From Pyrrhoderma lamaoense (taxonomy: Eukaryota; Basidiomycota; Agaricomycetes; Hymenochaetales; Hymenochaetaceae), in assembly GCA_002794735.1 (NCBI GenBank), contig NBAZ01000015.1:1-64000 (forward strand): a stretch of 64,000 bases of DNA, in the 5' to 3' direction. The position numbers and the translations under genes are program-made. Shown in pieces: positions 23,499-33,209 of this stretch. How positions within the stretch are numbered: the stretch's first letter is position 1; each line of letters opens with the position of its first letter. The notes under the pieces are model-generated. The model was not told where the DNA came from, ran no database searches, and saw only the letters and a list, made by a program, of their open reading frames with translations.

Positions 23499-24079
23499 CT
23501 TGGGCTGCGGTCACTATCGTAGTCTTCTGGGTGGTCTCTGAAGTAGTCTTCTCGAGTGTACTGGATGGAAGTGTTAGATGGAGAGGAGTGTGGTGGGGTG
23601 GGGTCACTAGCAAGCTCTGGGTAGATCTGGGAGAAGTCTTCAGTCTGTAAGTATGTAAGGCTTTCGACTTCGGCTTCTTCCTCTTCTCTAACAGTGGGCC
23701 CTGCTCGTATACCTCTTCTTCTTCTGAGAAAACGTCTAGCACGTCTAAGTCTTCGCTCTTCTTCTTCTGATTCGTCTGTTGACTCTACAATGGGCTGTCC
23801 CACTGGCAGAGGTTCGTCTGGGTTCGCAGGTTCGTTCTCAGGCTCTACAATAGGCTGTCCTACTGGTAGAGGCTCGTTCTGTTCGTCTGTTGCTTCGAAG
23901 TGCTCTACTCGATGGGCGTATCCGAACCCAAAGAGTTCTCTTCCTTGTGCGTTTAGTGAGCAGTAAGTTCTGGTGTTGGAGGTGTCGATGATAAGGATGC
24001 AAACGAGGAAAGTGAAGATATAGAAGTGGTAGGTGTAGCGGTAGTATTCCTCCAGCTTGGAAGATAAGAGTGTGTGGTG
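23495..24079 (-). CDS. Open frame upstream of Gypsy-2 gag (ORF0)
   Basis: A frame open from about 24079 to a TGA at 23495-23497 that overlaps the gag ATG. It begins soon after the PBS. It encodes a hydrophobic stretch (FYIFTFLVCILII, about 24015-23977) like a membrane anchor, then a tandemly repeated PLPVGQPIVE phrase, then an acidic/Arg-rich block (DESEEEERRLRRARRF) and a long acidic segment. No in-frame ATG lies upstream of the acidic block, so it would need a non-AUG start or could be non-coding. Gypsy-3 has a similarly placed frame. Function unknown. Confidence 0.4.
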   Translation of the reverse strand, partial: HHTLLSSKLEEYYRYTYHFYIFTFLVCILIIDTSNTRTYCSLNAQGRELFGFGYAHRVEHFEATDEQNEPLPVGQPIVEPENEPANPDEPLPVGQPIVESTDESEEEERRLRRARRFLRRRRGIRAGPTVREEEEAEVESLTYLQTEDFSQIYPELASDPTPPHSSPSNTSIQYTREDYFRDHPEDYDSDRSPR

Positions 24080-24107
24080 TCAAGAAGTAGTGAGGTAGGC
24101 GATGAGT

Positions 24108-24118
24108 AGTTTCAACCT
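24108..24118 (-). promoter_or_regulatory. Gypsy-2 self-priming PBS
   Basis: AGGTTGAAACT on the reverse strand, two bases inside the LTR, is an 11-nt perfect complement of AGTTTCAACCT in the 5' LTR (24249-24259), which lies about 30 nt after a TATA motif (24288-24295). Eleven nucleotides is the length used by Tf1. Confidence 0.8.
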
Positions 24119-24120
24119 AA

Positions 24121-24568
24121 TGTCAGCAACTAAACCCGGATCTGTAGTCAGAGTCCGGCCTAAGTCACTAATCAACAAGTATCAACAATAGTGGAGAGTA
24201 ATAAGATGTATTGGGAGTAGCTCCAGTGCCGAGTCAGGAGAGTAGACAAGGTTGAAACTGGGGATTATCTACTGACAGAGGTGCTACTTATATACAGTTT
24301 GAAGCGTGTGACGTGACAGTGTGATCATGGACAGAAAAGGAAAGAAATAGAATGTGATAGAACATGGTAGAATGTTGAAGAATATAGAAGAATGGAAATG
24401 TCCGTAATGGATCGGAGTTTGTCAATAAGGATGAGTAAAGAAGAATGGGTTAAGGGTTGTGGAGTAATATGGATTAGTAAAGGGGTCCGAGGTATGTAAT
24501 GGGTTTTAGTAATGTGAGAAAGAGGAAAAAAGGCATGAGAATAAGGGAACAAGGAAAAGTACATGACA
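24121..24568 (-). repeat. 5' LTR of Gypsy-2
   Basis: A 448-bp LTR nearly identical to 18038-18484. The differences seen are a 1-base G indel and two C/T changes. Confidence 0.95.
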
Positions 24569-25333
24569 TTAACTAAGGTACAATGTATTCCTGGATGTCT
24601 TGCTGTAAATCCATCATGGACTTGTTTTAGGATCTTGTTTCGAAGTTCTTTATTTGGTGGTATCCAAATTAGAGGTCCTATATAGTGAATTTTACCATTA
24701 GTATGGTAGTCACTTCGTAATGTCCATGACTGTTTATTTCCTGCCAGTGTCTTTTCTTCTTCCCAGTTAGGTTCCTAGTAAGCATCTTTGATTTCTTTTA
24801 ACAAAGGATCCTAGTTAATTATAGCATTCATAGTTTTAACCATTATAGGTTGAGCTTTTGTTTCAAGTTCCTTGGTTATTTCTTTGCCCATAAGTAAACT
24901 TTTGGGAAGTAAGGTTCCAATTATTTTTTTGGGTTCCTTTTCTTTGCCTTCTGGGACATAATCTGGTCACCTGGATAAAGCATCAGGTATAGTGTTACTT
25001 TTACCTGGCTTATATTCGATTTGAATCTTGTATGGTTGCAAGATTTCATACCATTGGAGTTGTCTATTATTCAACTCATTGGCTTCCATAAAATACTTGA
25101 GGTTATGATGATCAGTACGGATTATGGTTTTCCCATTAAGATGGTGTTTCCATTGCTTGAAAGCTCGAAGTATAGCCAACATTTTCCTGTTATAGACTGG
25201 CCATCTTGCTTCTGTAGGAGTGAGTTTCTTTGACAAAAAGGCTACTGGTTTTTCAATATTATCAGGTCTTTTCTGAAGTACTACTGCTCCTGTAGCATAT
25301 TTGAATGCATCAGTCTTGATAATGTATAGTTTG
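24569..25333 (-). pseudogene. Gypsy-3 pol segment 2 (RNase H, integrase zinc domain)
   Basis: Reverse-strand continuation of the old chromovirus between the Gypsy-2 and LTR-A insertions. RNase H (ARWPVYNRKMLAILRAFKQW; RTDHHNLKYF; ending IPDALSR) occupies 25236-24967. The integrase N-terminal region follows to 24569 with several stops. The right edge carries TSD GTTTG of the LTR-A. Confidence 0.88.
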
Positions 25334-27088
25334 TGTTATGGTTTCCTTAAAACTAAGGGATCAGCACGATCTACAACCTTGGTAATAGAGGTTCGATAAC
25401 CCAGATAAGCAACTCTGATCCTTTCGCCAAAAGGGGTGGGCTAGCCGTGTGCTGAGTAGTTGATCAGACTAAATAGACACCTAGTCCAGTTAAAGCTAAC
25501 GAGCAGTTGGTGCTTCTTTAAGGTAGGGGGTCTTGAAGTCGTCGTGCCAAATGCCGAGGACACTACAAGTAGATTGTGACAAAGAGGTAATCACGTGAGG
25601 TGTCGACCAAGGTATTGATTCAACCTAAATGATGCCGATGCAATAACTCATAGTACAATAACGTGGTCCTTCTTGGAGAGTATAGAAGTAGTCTCCTCAC
25701 TGTACAGCGATAGAGAACAAGTAACGATGTTAGAGAAAGCTAGATGTTCTACCACAATACAGATACCCTTAAAGCAACACCTTTGCCAGCTAACGACAAT
25801 CTTGACTGAGCACAGGTATTGTACTTCAAGTGTAGTTGTAACTTGTTACCGTTTTACAGCTATAAGAGAACTTATTACCAGTAGATGGCTTTAAGTGAGT
25901 CTGAACAATCTACTCTACGATGTCCAAAGGTCCTTCTTTTATAGCCTTCATCAACACCCATTATGCCATGGGTATTCCTTTATCCTAACCATAACCTTAA
26001 GGGCACTTGCTCCACAAGTCCCTGAAGACCCTGTGTATCCCACACATGTCTGAACCCTTAACGTCCCTGCTCCGCAGTCCATACGATCGCATTACTCCCT
26101 GAGACCCTGAGACCCTTAGATCTGATCTAAAGAGATTCCCAATCTCCTGTCCCTGAGTTAGGGTCCACTGCCCTGAACCTTAGATAACTCCAATTGTGGC
26201 TGAAGCGTGTTGTGCATTCACTCCACAAAGACCCTGAATGGTCCGTGCCGACCCAGCAGGCCACACATTGTTCAGCATTGAAGTATTGGTGATATCCACA
26301 TTGTATGTATCCAAGCACATCAATTAACTTGAGATGATCGTAGACTTTCCTTGGTAGCTGACAGAGTAAGAGTATTCCCCATTCTGGGGGTCCTTTGGTA
26401 TCACTTGATAGTGAACCACACTACTGCTGCACTGTTCTTCGTGCTGGTGTCCAGTATGCTCCATATTCGTTAAGACCACAATCCTGACTTGACCCCAGAC
26501 CTTTTCTTTCCTTCTTATCTCCAAGAATGTAATGTAGTGAAAGGTTCATACGTCTTGTTCCCAATGAGGGAATTCTCGAATAGAATCGTCTGTCCAGTAC
26601 TTCTGTACTTGTACTGTAAACTCGGTAGCATCCACTCCCATCTCGAAGAGAGTTGTCCAAGTGATTCTATAGAGGTCCAATTGTAACGAATAAGTCTTCT
26701 TGCAATTAATACACCCTACCCTGGTCTGGTACCAGGGGACTCGTTCCACCTGACTGTGTACTTGAGATTTGCTAGTTTGTTCTGCTTCATGTACTGCTAT
26801 ACAAACACCTACGTCTCCTGTAGGATTTGATAAGGTCCTAGTCTCTGACCTTTGCCGTGATTCTATCCAACCACGGACTTGATCCAGCAATGGCTCTGCT
26901 GGCTGCGCATGTAGTCGTTCAAACACCGCAGGCCTTTCTTCATCTTGAGAGAGGACTTCCCTGTGTGACATGGCTGAGTTTGCTATTGTTCATAATAGGC
27001 AGGATTTGCAGCTTCCTATATTTGGTTTGTGTTTGATCTCCGACCTAGCCGATGATCTGTGAATCTTCAAACCTCCAATCCCGTAACA
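25334..27088 (-). repeat. Long LTR family A, copy 2 (solo)
   Basis: A 1755-bp unit, TGTTATGG...CCGTAACA, with TSD GTTTG on both sides (25329-25333 and 27089-27093), inserted in Gypsy-3 RT/RNase H. A 5-bp TSD plus TG...CA ends fits a solo LTR. On the reverse strand the U3 ORF (26971-26324) is followed by TATAAAAG near 25945. Confidence 0.9.
26324..26971 (-). CDS. LTR-A U3-encoded ORF, copy 2
   Basis: First ATG at 26971 (MSHREVL). The frame runs to about 26546, then continues with one frame change through KVWGQVRIVVL to QVIPKDP near 26380. It contains VGCINCKK (a CxxC), a Trp/Phe-Pro region (KYWTDDSIREFPHWE) and a hydrophobic beta-like stretch followed by HTGHQHEEQC, a His/Cys cluster that could bind metal with the CxxC. 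I recognise no described family. It lies sense to the LTR and upstream of its TATA box. See copy 3 for the longest version. Confidence 0.5.
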
Positions 27089-27093
27089 GTTTG

Positions 27094-27470
27094 GTATCAT
27101 CAGGATGTTGTAAAACTGAGGTGCAAGTGAAAGCTTTCTTTATAGCTTCAAATGCTTGCTGATGTCCTTAATCCCATTTAAATCGAAGTTTCTTCTTTAG
27201 AAGACTGGATATGGGCTCGACTATGCCTGCATATCCTTTAACAAACTTGTTATAGAAGTTTGTAAAGTCTAAAAAGCTTTTGATTTGTCTTCTTGTTTTT
27301 GGTGCTGGCCATTCTTGTATTCCTTTAATTTTCTTGGGATCTACTATGAGTCTTTCTCTAGTTATAATGAAACCAAGGTAGTCTACTCTTGATTGATCAA
27401 AATAACATTTCTCTAGTTTAAGATAGAAGTCTGTTTTTTGCATTCATTGTAGAACTTCTTCTATTAAGGG
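27094..27470 (-). pseudogene. Gypsy-3 RT segment
   Basis: The C-terminal half of RT on the reverse strand (LKLEKCYFDQSRVDYLGFIIT...; thumb region IKSFLDFTNFYNKFVKGYAG) up to 27443. A stop at about 27446 and another shortly upstream follow. It joins directly to the gag tail at 27471-27515: protease and the RT fingers/palm before DDVIIYTKTEE are missing, so the element had an internal deletion. Confidence 0.88.
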
Positions 27471-27863
27471 TCAGTGTTTTTCTTCAGTCTTTGTATAGAT
27501 GATAACATCATCCATATCATCATCACTTCCTCCAAAGAGGTTATTATCCCATTGCTGCTCCTTGGTCACCAAGGGTTTCTTCTTCTTTACAAAGCATTGA
27601 ACAGCTTTGTGGCCAGTTTTGCCACACTTGTTGCAAGTCCTTTTAAATTGGGATTTCAGGTGTTGGTGTCTTTTGTTAATCCAACCCTTCTTCTTCTTGA
27701 ATGCATATCTTTGTGCATCCACATCCATCGGATTGCCCCATCCTTTAGGCATTTCCTTTATAGTCTTCTGAGGGGTATATTCAGTATAATATAAGGCATT
27801 AATCTTCTTATTCATTTCCAAATCAATCGCATTCTTCTTCCAATCTGGTAGTGTCCAGGTACC

Positions 27864-28177
27864 TGTCAGCGACCAGCAGAGCCTCTACTTGATAAGTACT
27901 AAGTGTGAGCAACACAAAGTAGGGAACAAGTGTATTGAGGTATCGGGATAAGACAAGAACAAAGCTAAGTTATACATGAGTTACTAAGCGGTCTTATATA
28001 TCTAATGATTCTGGGAAAAGTATGAGGTAATAACTACATAGCACCCGATCACCTGACTCCCAGTGACTAAGCCAATCACATGACAACCGGTAACCCTCTT
28101 AGTAACCATTTACATGATAGAAGAGAAATAATAAGAAAATGAAAGAAATAACTACAAGTTCGTTTCCATTCATAACA
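27864..28177 (-). repeat. Solo LTR of Gypsy-1
   Basis: A 314-bp Gypsy-1 LTR in reverse orientation with perfect TSD GTACC (27859-27863 and 28178-28182), inserted in Gypsy-3 gag. At the sites that distinguish 5' from 3' LTRs of the full-length copies it is mixed: 5'-like first, then mostly 3'-like, as expected after LTR-LTR recombination. Confidence 0.92.
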
Positions 28178-28509
28178 GTACCTGAATCTTTATAAGACTC
28201 CAAGGTTACTCTAACACTTTCTTGAAGTCCTTTCTTGAATACTCTTCAAAGAAGAGGTTCTGTGTAATAAGCAGGTAGTTGTAAAACTATATCCTTGAAT
28301 AGAGTTATGTAGTCATGTACACTACCCTTTCCTTGTTTGATAGCATCGAGTTTGGCTTCTGCATCTTTAGTTTTATCAGCTTTCCCAGCTCTATCCCACA
28401 GCCAATTCTTAAAGGCTTCGTAATTCTTCCATGCTCCAGTTGTTGCATCCCAAGTTGTAACTCCGTTTACTGTATTTGTTATGGAACCAAGTCTATTTTT
28501 TCGCTTTTT

Positions 28510-29280
28510 TGCTTACTAAGCAGCTTACATAAGCATCTTACATAAGTGGATTATCTAATCATCTTACATAAGCTGCTTACTTAAGCATTATTACTTAAGC
28601 ATCTTATCTAATCAGCTTAGTCAGCATGCTTACCTAATCACTTGCATAATATGCTTACATAAGTCGCTTACTAAGCACTGACTCAGCATATGACTCAGCT
28701 GTCTTATTAAGCATCTCATCTTATCTTATCTTCACTGCTTACTCATCTGTTCTAGAACATTCTAGAACATTCCACCATGTTCTACCACCTTCCATCATTC
28801 TCCATGGCCATCTTTCCCCATTTGGTTTAGTCCCCTTTGTAATTAGCCTATTTTATGTTTCAGCTAGCACAGCCTAGTTTAGCCTCATAGTTTAGCCTAT
28901 TTCTTATGTTTCATCTAACACAGCCTAGCACAGCTTAGTTTAGCCTAATAGTTTAGCCATAGACCCTGCCGGGTTTTTTCATTATTCCCACACTGCCTCC
29001 CACATGTATAAATACCCCCCTCCTGTCAGTAGCTAGTCCCCCAGTCTTGATCTTGTCTTCCCTCCTAGACTAGTACCTTCTAATACATCTTCTTGTCCCC
29101 TCCTCACTGTTCTTCCCCTCCTCTTGTCCCTCCTCTCCTCTGTCTCTGTCTATATCAGTGTATACTGGTTGTGCCTTGTCTTCAGACCCTGCTGACTAAG
29201 CATTCTGCTGACTAATACTGGTACTAGAACTAGTCATTGCTGACAGTATTTGATACTTGTACTAGCTTTTCTTCAGTCCA
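28510..29280 (+). repeat. Solo LTR of a fourth family (LTR-D)
   Basis: A 771-bp unit starting TGCTTACTAAGC and ending CTTCAGTCCA, flanked by TTTTT on both sides, inserted in Gypsy-3 gag. The first 230 bp are packed with short palindromic motifs of the form TTACNTAAGC. TATAAATACC at about 29007, followed by pyrimidine-rich DNA, gives the orientation. The A/T-only TSD makes the exact ends less certain. Confidence 0.7.
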
Positions 29281-29480
29281 TTTTTCGACTATAGGTTGTG
29301 CTTAAGCAGATGCAGGTTTCTGCAAATGTTGTAACACAAATCCTACTTTTTTTTCATCTGTATCCAGTTCTGCTGCTTTAAATTGAAGGCTTGCATGATA
29401 AAAGAAGTTGGCTAAATCATCATTCTTCTTTCCATCATATAGGACAAGCCTGGCAATAACTTTAGATGTAGCAGCCATAA

Positions 29481-30143
29481 TTAGTTAAGTTCTTCTTCAC
29501 TGGATTCATCATAGTAAGTGACTGGTTCAGTAGTTACTGTGTTGGTAAAATGAACTTCAGATGTATCTGCTTGATACTCTGAGTCTGGGCTGGAGATGTG
29601 AGTAATAGGGTCAGATGGAATTTTTTGACCAATATTTCTGACTACTTCTGTGGGTAGACTGGCTAAATGTTGAGTAAATTCTTCATTTTTTTTATTGTCT
29701 TTGTAAACACTGAGTTCTATAAACTGTTTGAAAAGTTTTAGAAACTCGGAGTGATTCTGGAAATTCTGTGAGATATAGGAATCAATCTTCCTTTCTTGTT
29801 CTCATCTATCACAAAGCTGTACTTGGAGATTCTTTATTATTTGGTGAGCTCTTTCAGTTTTCTTTTCTGTTCTTGTGTATTTAGTGTCCAAGTAATTAAA
29901 CTTTGATGTGAGCGTAGACAAGTATTTGTCAATATCTGCAATGGTTTGTAATGTGTCACCATGCTTTTGAACGACCTGAATAATGGTTTCTCTAATAAGG
30001 TGAAAAGAGTCTTCTACTTTGTCAAGCTTTGCTTTAATAGCTTTGTTTGCCAAGTGGTTAACTAGGAGTGAGGTAGAAACAACTGTTATGGCAAGGTAAA
30101 CAGTTTGTTCTATAAATCTAGTGCTTGGAGTATGATATTCTTC
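29481..30143 (-). pseudogene. Open frame upstream of Gypsy-3 gag (ORF0, membrane segment plus coiled coil)
   Basis: Reverse-strand frame from 30143 to TAA 29481-29483, two bases before the gag ATG, with one internal TGA (29802-29804). It begins near the PBS with a hydrophobic segment (YLAITVVSTSLLVNHL), then a heptad-like helical stretch (KLDKVEDSFHLIRETIIQVV; KKTERAHQIIKNLQVQL) and an acidic tail (DESSEEELN). As in Gypsy-2 there is no clear in-frame ATG. Its position, hydrophobic start and acidic end match the Gypsy-2 frame, though the sequences differ. Function unknown; envelope-like or scaffold roles are only guesses. Confidence 0.5.
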
Positions 30144-30195
30144 CTAAACCAACATTGGTATCAGGTTACTGCTCCAAAGGGGTAATAAAATAAAG

Positions 30196-30207
30196 ATTGA
30201 AATCAAT
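30196..30207 (-). promoter_or_regulatory. Gypsy-3 self-priming PBS
   Basis: ATTGATTTCAAT on the reverse strand, just inside the LTR end (30209), complements ATTGAAATCAAT in the LTR at 30397-30408, about 30 nt after TATATAAGG (30436-30444, reverse strand). This is the third independent case of the same arrangement in the window. Confidence 0.75.
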
Positions 30208-30502
30208 ATGTTAGGATCTGTATTGATCTGCTTGTATAAGCAAGGGAATAATACAACTAAGCGTAATTATATAAGATGCTCTTGTACTTAGTATCACAGT
30301 GTTCAAAACAGAAACAACTTGTAAGCCAGATATACTGACAGATGATAATGATGTATCAGATGTAAACAGATTAGCTGTCTTTGGGTTTGTGACAAGATTG
30401 ATTTCAATGAGGAGATCTTGGTCAAAATCGACCTCCTTATATACATCTACTACATGTGAACTAACTACCCGTTTAATTATAATACTATTATTATATTTAA
30501 TC

Positions 30503-30580
30503 TGTGGCACTTAGTGTGGCACCATTGTGGCACATTTCATTTGTGGCACTTGTATCCATGTCTCTAGCAATTTGTGGCAC
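30503..30580. repeat. Five TGTGGCAC motifs in the Gypsy-3 U3
   Basis: TGTGGCAC occurs at 30503, 30515, 30526, 30542 and 30573, all on the same strand within 78 bp, upstream of the LTR TATA box. This has the look of an enhancer with a repeated factor-binding site. Confidence 0.75.
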
Positions 30581-30772
30581 TAATTAAAGTGTCTAATTTG
30601 TCCTTCATCCACAAGCATTAAGCTTGTTATATTATTTATAACTGCATTTGTTGCTGCATCCATTATTACAATCACCTGACTTGTGAATTACTGTATTCGT
30701 ATCGTGAGAATTTATTTGACCAGCGCACCCACTCCAGTGTGGGAATATCTTCTTAGCCCAGCCTCGGGCTTG

Positions 30773-31378
30773 CTAAGAGGAATGGCTAGTCCGCCATTCA
30801 TATTGTGGATGGTCTGACGCAATACTTGTTCTAGCATGGGCTGATGGATTGTTTCTATCCCATTCTTCTCTTGGAAGAATAGTATTAATGTGTGGTAGTA
30901 TAGGGTGTTCCCTATTAAGCATGACTGGTAATGGAGGACTTTCTTGCTGTGATATTACTGGAGGTGTTATTGATCGAGTTCTGTTAAGAGTGATCCAATC
31001 TACTCTCTCAAATCCTAGACAAGGAGCTTTATTATATGTTTTGTATATCATTCCTCTCCACAGTGTGTGCATTTGCATTACAAAGTGATTTGTCTCTTTT
31101 TCATCTATAATCATTAAGCCTGGTCTTCATAGTACAAAGCTTTTGTCTGTAGCTCTGATTACAGATTTATGAATTGCTTCCTTGATTTCTTTTGAAGCTT
31201 GCTTGTGTAATATAACACATATTGAGAATGCTACTAGGATTGGTTCTCCATGGTTTCTAACATCTAGCATTGCTTCGGAGCGAACTTGTAGTTCAGGTTG
31301 ATCGGGGTATATGCCTTTAAATGTTTCCTCTAACCAAAGGTGGTTCTGTACTCTTGTTATGTTATGCAAGGTGGTATT
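30773..31378 (-). pseudogene. Gypsy-3 LTR U3 ORF, split by Gypsy-1b
   Basis: Reverse-strand frame running from beyond Gypsy-1b (about 38990, FDMHTNNYPYN) into 31378-31127 and, after one TAG-type stop, 31114-30773 (ending EWRTSHSS). Visible features are a Trp-rich start (HLWLEETFKGIYPDQPE), a hydrophobic segment (PILVAFSICVILHK) and a Pro-rich tail. Further upstream at about 39105 the degenerate frame has ICCTCY, a CxxC. The layout resembles the LTR-A and LTR-B ORFs. No known family is recognised. Confidence 0.45.
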
Positions 31379-31383
31379 GTAGG

Positions 31384-31697
31384 TGTTATGAACAGAAATG
31401 AACTTGTAGTTATTTCTTTCATTTTCTTATTATTTCTCTTCTATCACATAAATAGTTACTAAGAGGGTTACCAGTTATCATGTGATTGGCTTAGTCACTG
31501 GGAGTCAGGTGATCGGGTGCTATGTAGTTATTACCTCATACTTTTTCCAGGATCATTAGATATATAAGACCACTTAGTAGCTCATGTATAACTTAGCTTT
31601 GTTCTAGTCTTATCCCGGTACCTCAATACACTTGTTCCCCACTTTGTGTTGCTCACACTTAGTACTTATCAAGTAGAGGCTCTGCTGGTTGCTGACA
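31384..31697 (+). repeat. 5' LTR of Gypsy-1b
   Basis: TGTTATGAAC...GCTGACA. Its R-U5 part resembles the 5' LTR of Gypsy-1a more than its own 3' LTR. Confidence 0.93.
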
Positions 31698-32096
31698 TTA
31701 GAACAAAGCTACTCATTGTCTTGTGCTCATTATCTATCACAACACAATCCCTTTTATTGTCTCACTATAGGAGGGGGGGGGACCAGTGCTTTCATCATTT
31801 CTCCACGTAAACTTTCCCACACCTTAAACCCCTATTACGTCATCATCTACATTACATCATCATCCGCTCACCTAATACTCTGTTATCAGTGGTGTGCTCA
31901 AGGCTAGCCATTGTCTAAGGGTACTTGATTTTAAGCTGGCTTTACATTTACGTATCTTCTTTCATCACACCCTTGTTCACACCTTTGTACTCACCTCTAT
32001 CAATGCCTACCCACCTATACAACTCTGGTACAAAGGGCTATCTTTCCAGATCTTCTTTAACATCAACAACAGAGGAACTACTTTAGCTTGGCAACA

Positions 32097-33209
32097 ATGG
32101 AGCAGGATAACATAGAACAACAACAACAACAACAGCCGCAGGTGCCACCACTCTCACTAGCACCACCAACTGTCGAGCAGCTACAACAACAGCTTTGGGT
32201 CCTTAGAGAAGAGATTGAAGGGACCAATAATGTAGTGAAAGGACTTATGGCACTAGTCGAATGGCAGCAGCACCCAGCCTCTCATGCCAAGATCCATGTA
32301 GCTAAACCAGAGCCTTTCAACAGCAAAGACTATGATATCTTCATCCGGTCTGTCATCACTTACCTACGAGCAGCCCGAGCTGACTTCCCAGATGACAAGT
32401 CCCAAACACTGTTCGTATTATCCTTTATAAAGGGAGGTCACGCAGGTGTATGGGCAGAAAACTACTTAGAATCTGCTTACAACAATAACAGAGACTTCAA
32501 AGACACTAGTCAAGAATTCATTAACAAACTGGCAGCAGCTTTCTCTGACCCCAATAAGAAAGCAAATGCACAACAAGACCTGAAGAGATTTCAAGTGGTT
32601 AAACAGTCCTATGATGAGTTTTTCCAGCAGTTTGAGATCTACTTACAGAAAGCAGGCTACAACTCTGTCTTGCATGAACCTTACTTGATCTTGCTACTGA
32701 AGAAAGTGCTACTCAAGGATACCCTCACTTTCATTATCAGCTCTCGTCCTACCCCTGTAACTTACAAGGACTGGAAAGAGCAAGCAATGCTTCATGAGAA
32801 GACTAAACTAGAACTGAGAGTGATATGAGGGCAAGGCACCTCCTTACTGAGCACATTCAAACCACACCCCCAGAACAACCCACCTGCCGCTTGCCCAATG
32901 AATGAGACCCCTATGAAACAAGACCACTTGGGAACCATGTTTACAGGACTTGGGCAGCCAATGGATGTGTCAGTGGGTCAGGCTCGATGACGAGGTGGCT
33001 GCTACTTGTGTGGAAAAGTTGAACATTTTGCACGCAAATGTTCCAACCAAAAGACGCAGATCCGGGCAATCTTGCGTGCTATGAGTGGAAGTGAGAGGAA
33101 AGCATGGGCAGATGGAGTAGAAGAGTTAAAGGAGAGTGACTTTGAGGAAAAAGGTGAGAATGAGGATGAGACAGAGTTTGAGGAGGGTTTTGTGGCGGCC
33201 CAAGCATAA
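32097..33209 (+). pseudogene. Gypsy-1b gag
   Basis: ATG at 32097 (MEQDNIE), then poly-Gln, a gag helical domain and a decayed zinc knuckle (CGKVEHFARKC: the Gly before His is Glu). TGA at 32826 and about 32988 replace CGA Arg codons of copy 1a, consistent with C-to-T at CpG. Unlike 1a the N-terminal Trp codon (near 32199) is intact. The stop at 33207-33209 (TAA) is where 1a has the ATGA overlap, so the pol ATG is lost here. Confidence 0.9.

Larger units (their letters stand above)
18038..24568 (-). mobile_element. Gypsy-2, full-length chromovirus
   Basis: A 6531-bp reverse-strand element inserted into the integrase of Gypsy-3. LTRs of 447 and 448 bp differ at only about three positions, so it is one of the youngest insertions here. 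TSD TTAAC lies at 18033-18037 and 24569-24573. The order on the reverse strand is LTR, self-priming PBS, open frame before gag, gag, pol with chromodomain, polypurine tract, LTR. Confidence 0.95.
27471..29478 (-). pseudogene. Gypsy-3 gag, split by two LTRs
   Basis: Starts at ATG 29478 (MAATSKVIARLVLYDGKK), is interrupted at 29281-28510 by a solo LTR, continues with a gag helical domain (AWKNYEAFKNWLWDRAG; DYITLFKDIVLQLPAYY) to 28183, is interrupted again by a solo Gypsy-1 LTR (28177-27864), then ends with a basic region and CCHC knuckle (CNKCGKTGHKAVQC, about 27645-27600). Removing both LTRs and one TSD each restores a nearly continuous frame with a few stops. Confidence 0.85.

Noticed and set aside
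25334..27088. LTR-A read as a DNA transposon because of its 8-bp terminal inverted repeat
   Set aside because: TG...CA ends, 5-bp TSDs and a TATA-driven layout match a solo LTR; no transposase was seen. Not fully excluded.
30150..30165. TGGTATCAG on the + strand, resembling a plant-type initiator-tRNA PBS
   Set aside because: Wrong strand for Gypsy-3 and not next to an LTR end. The self-priming pair at 30196-30207 explains the element better.
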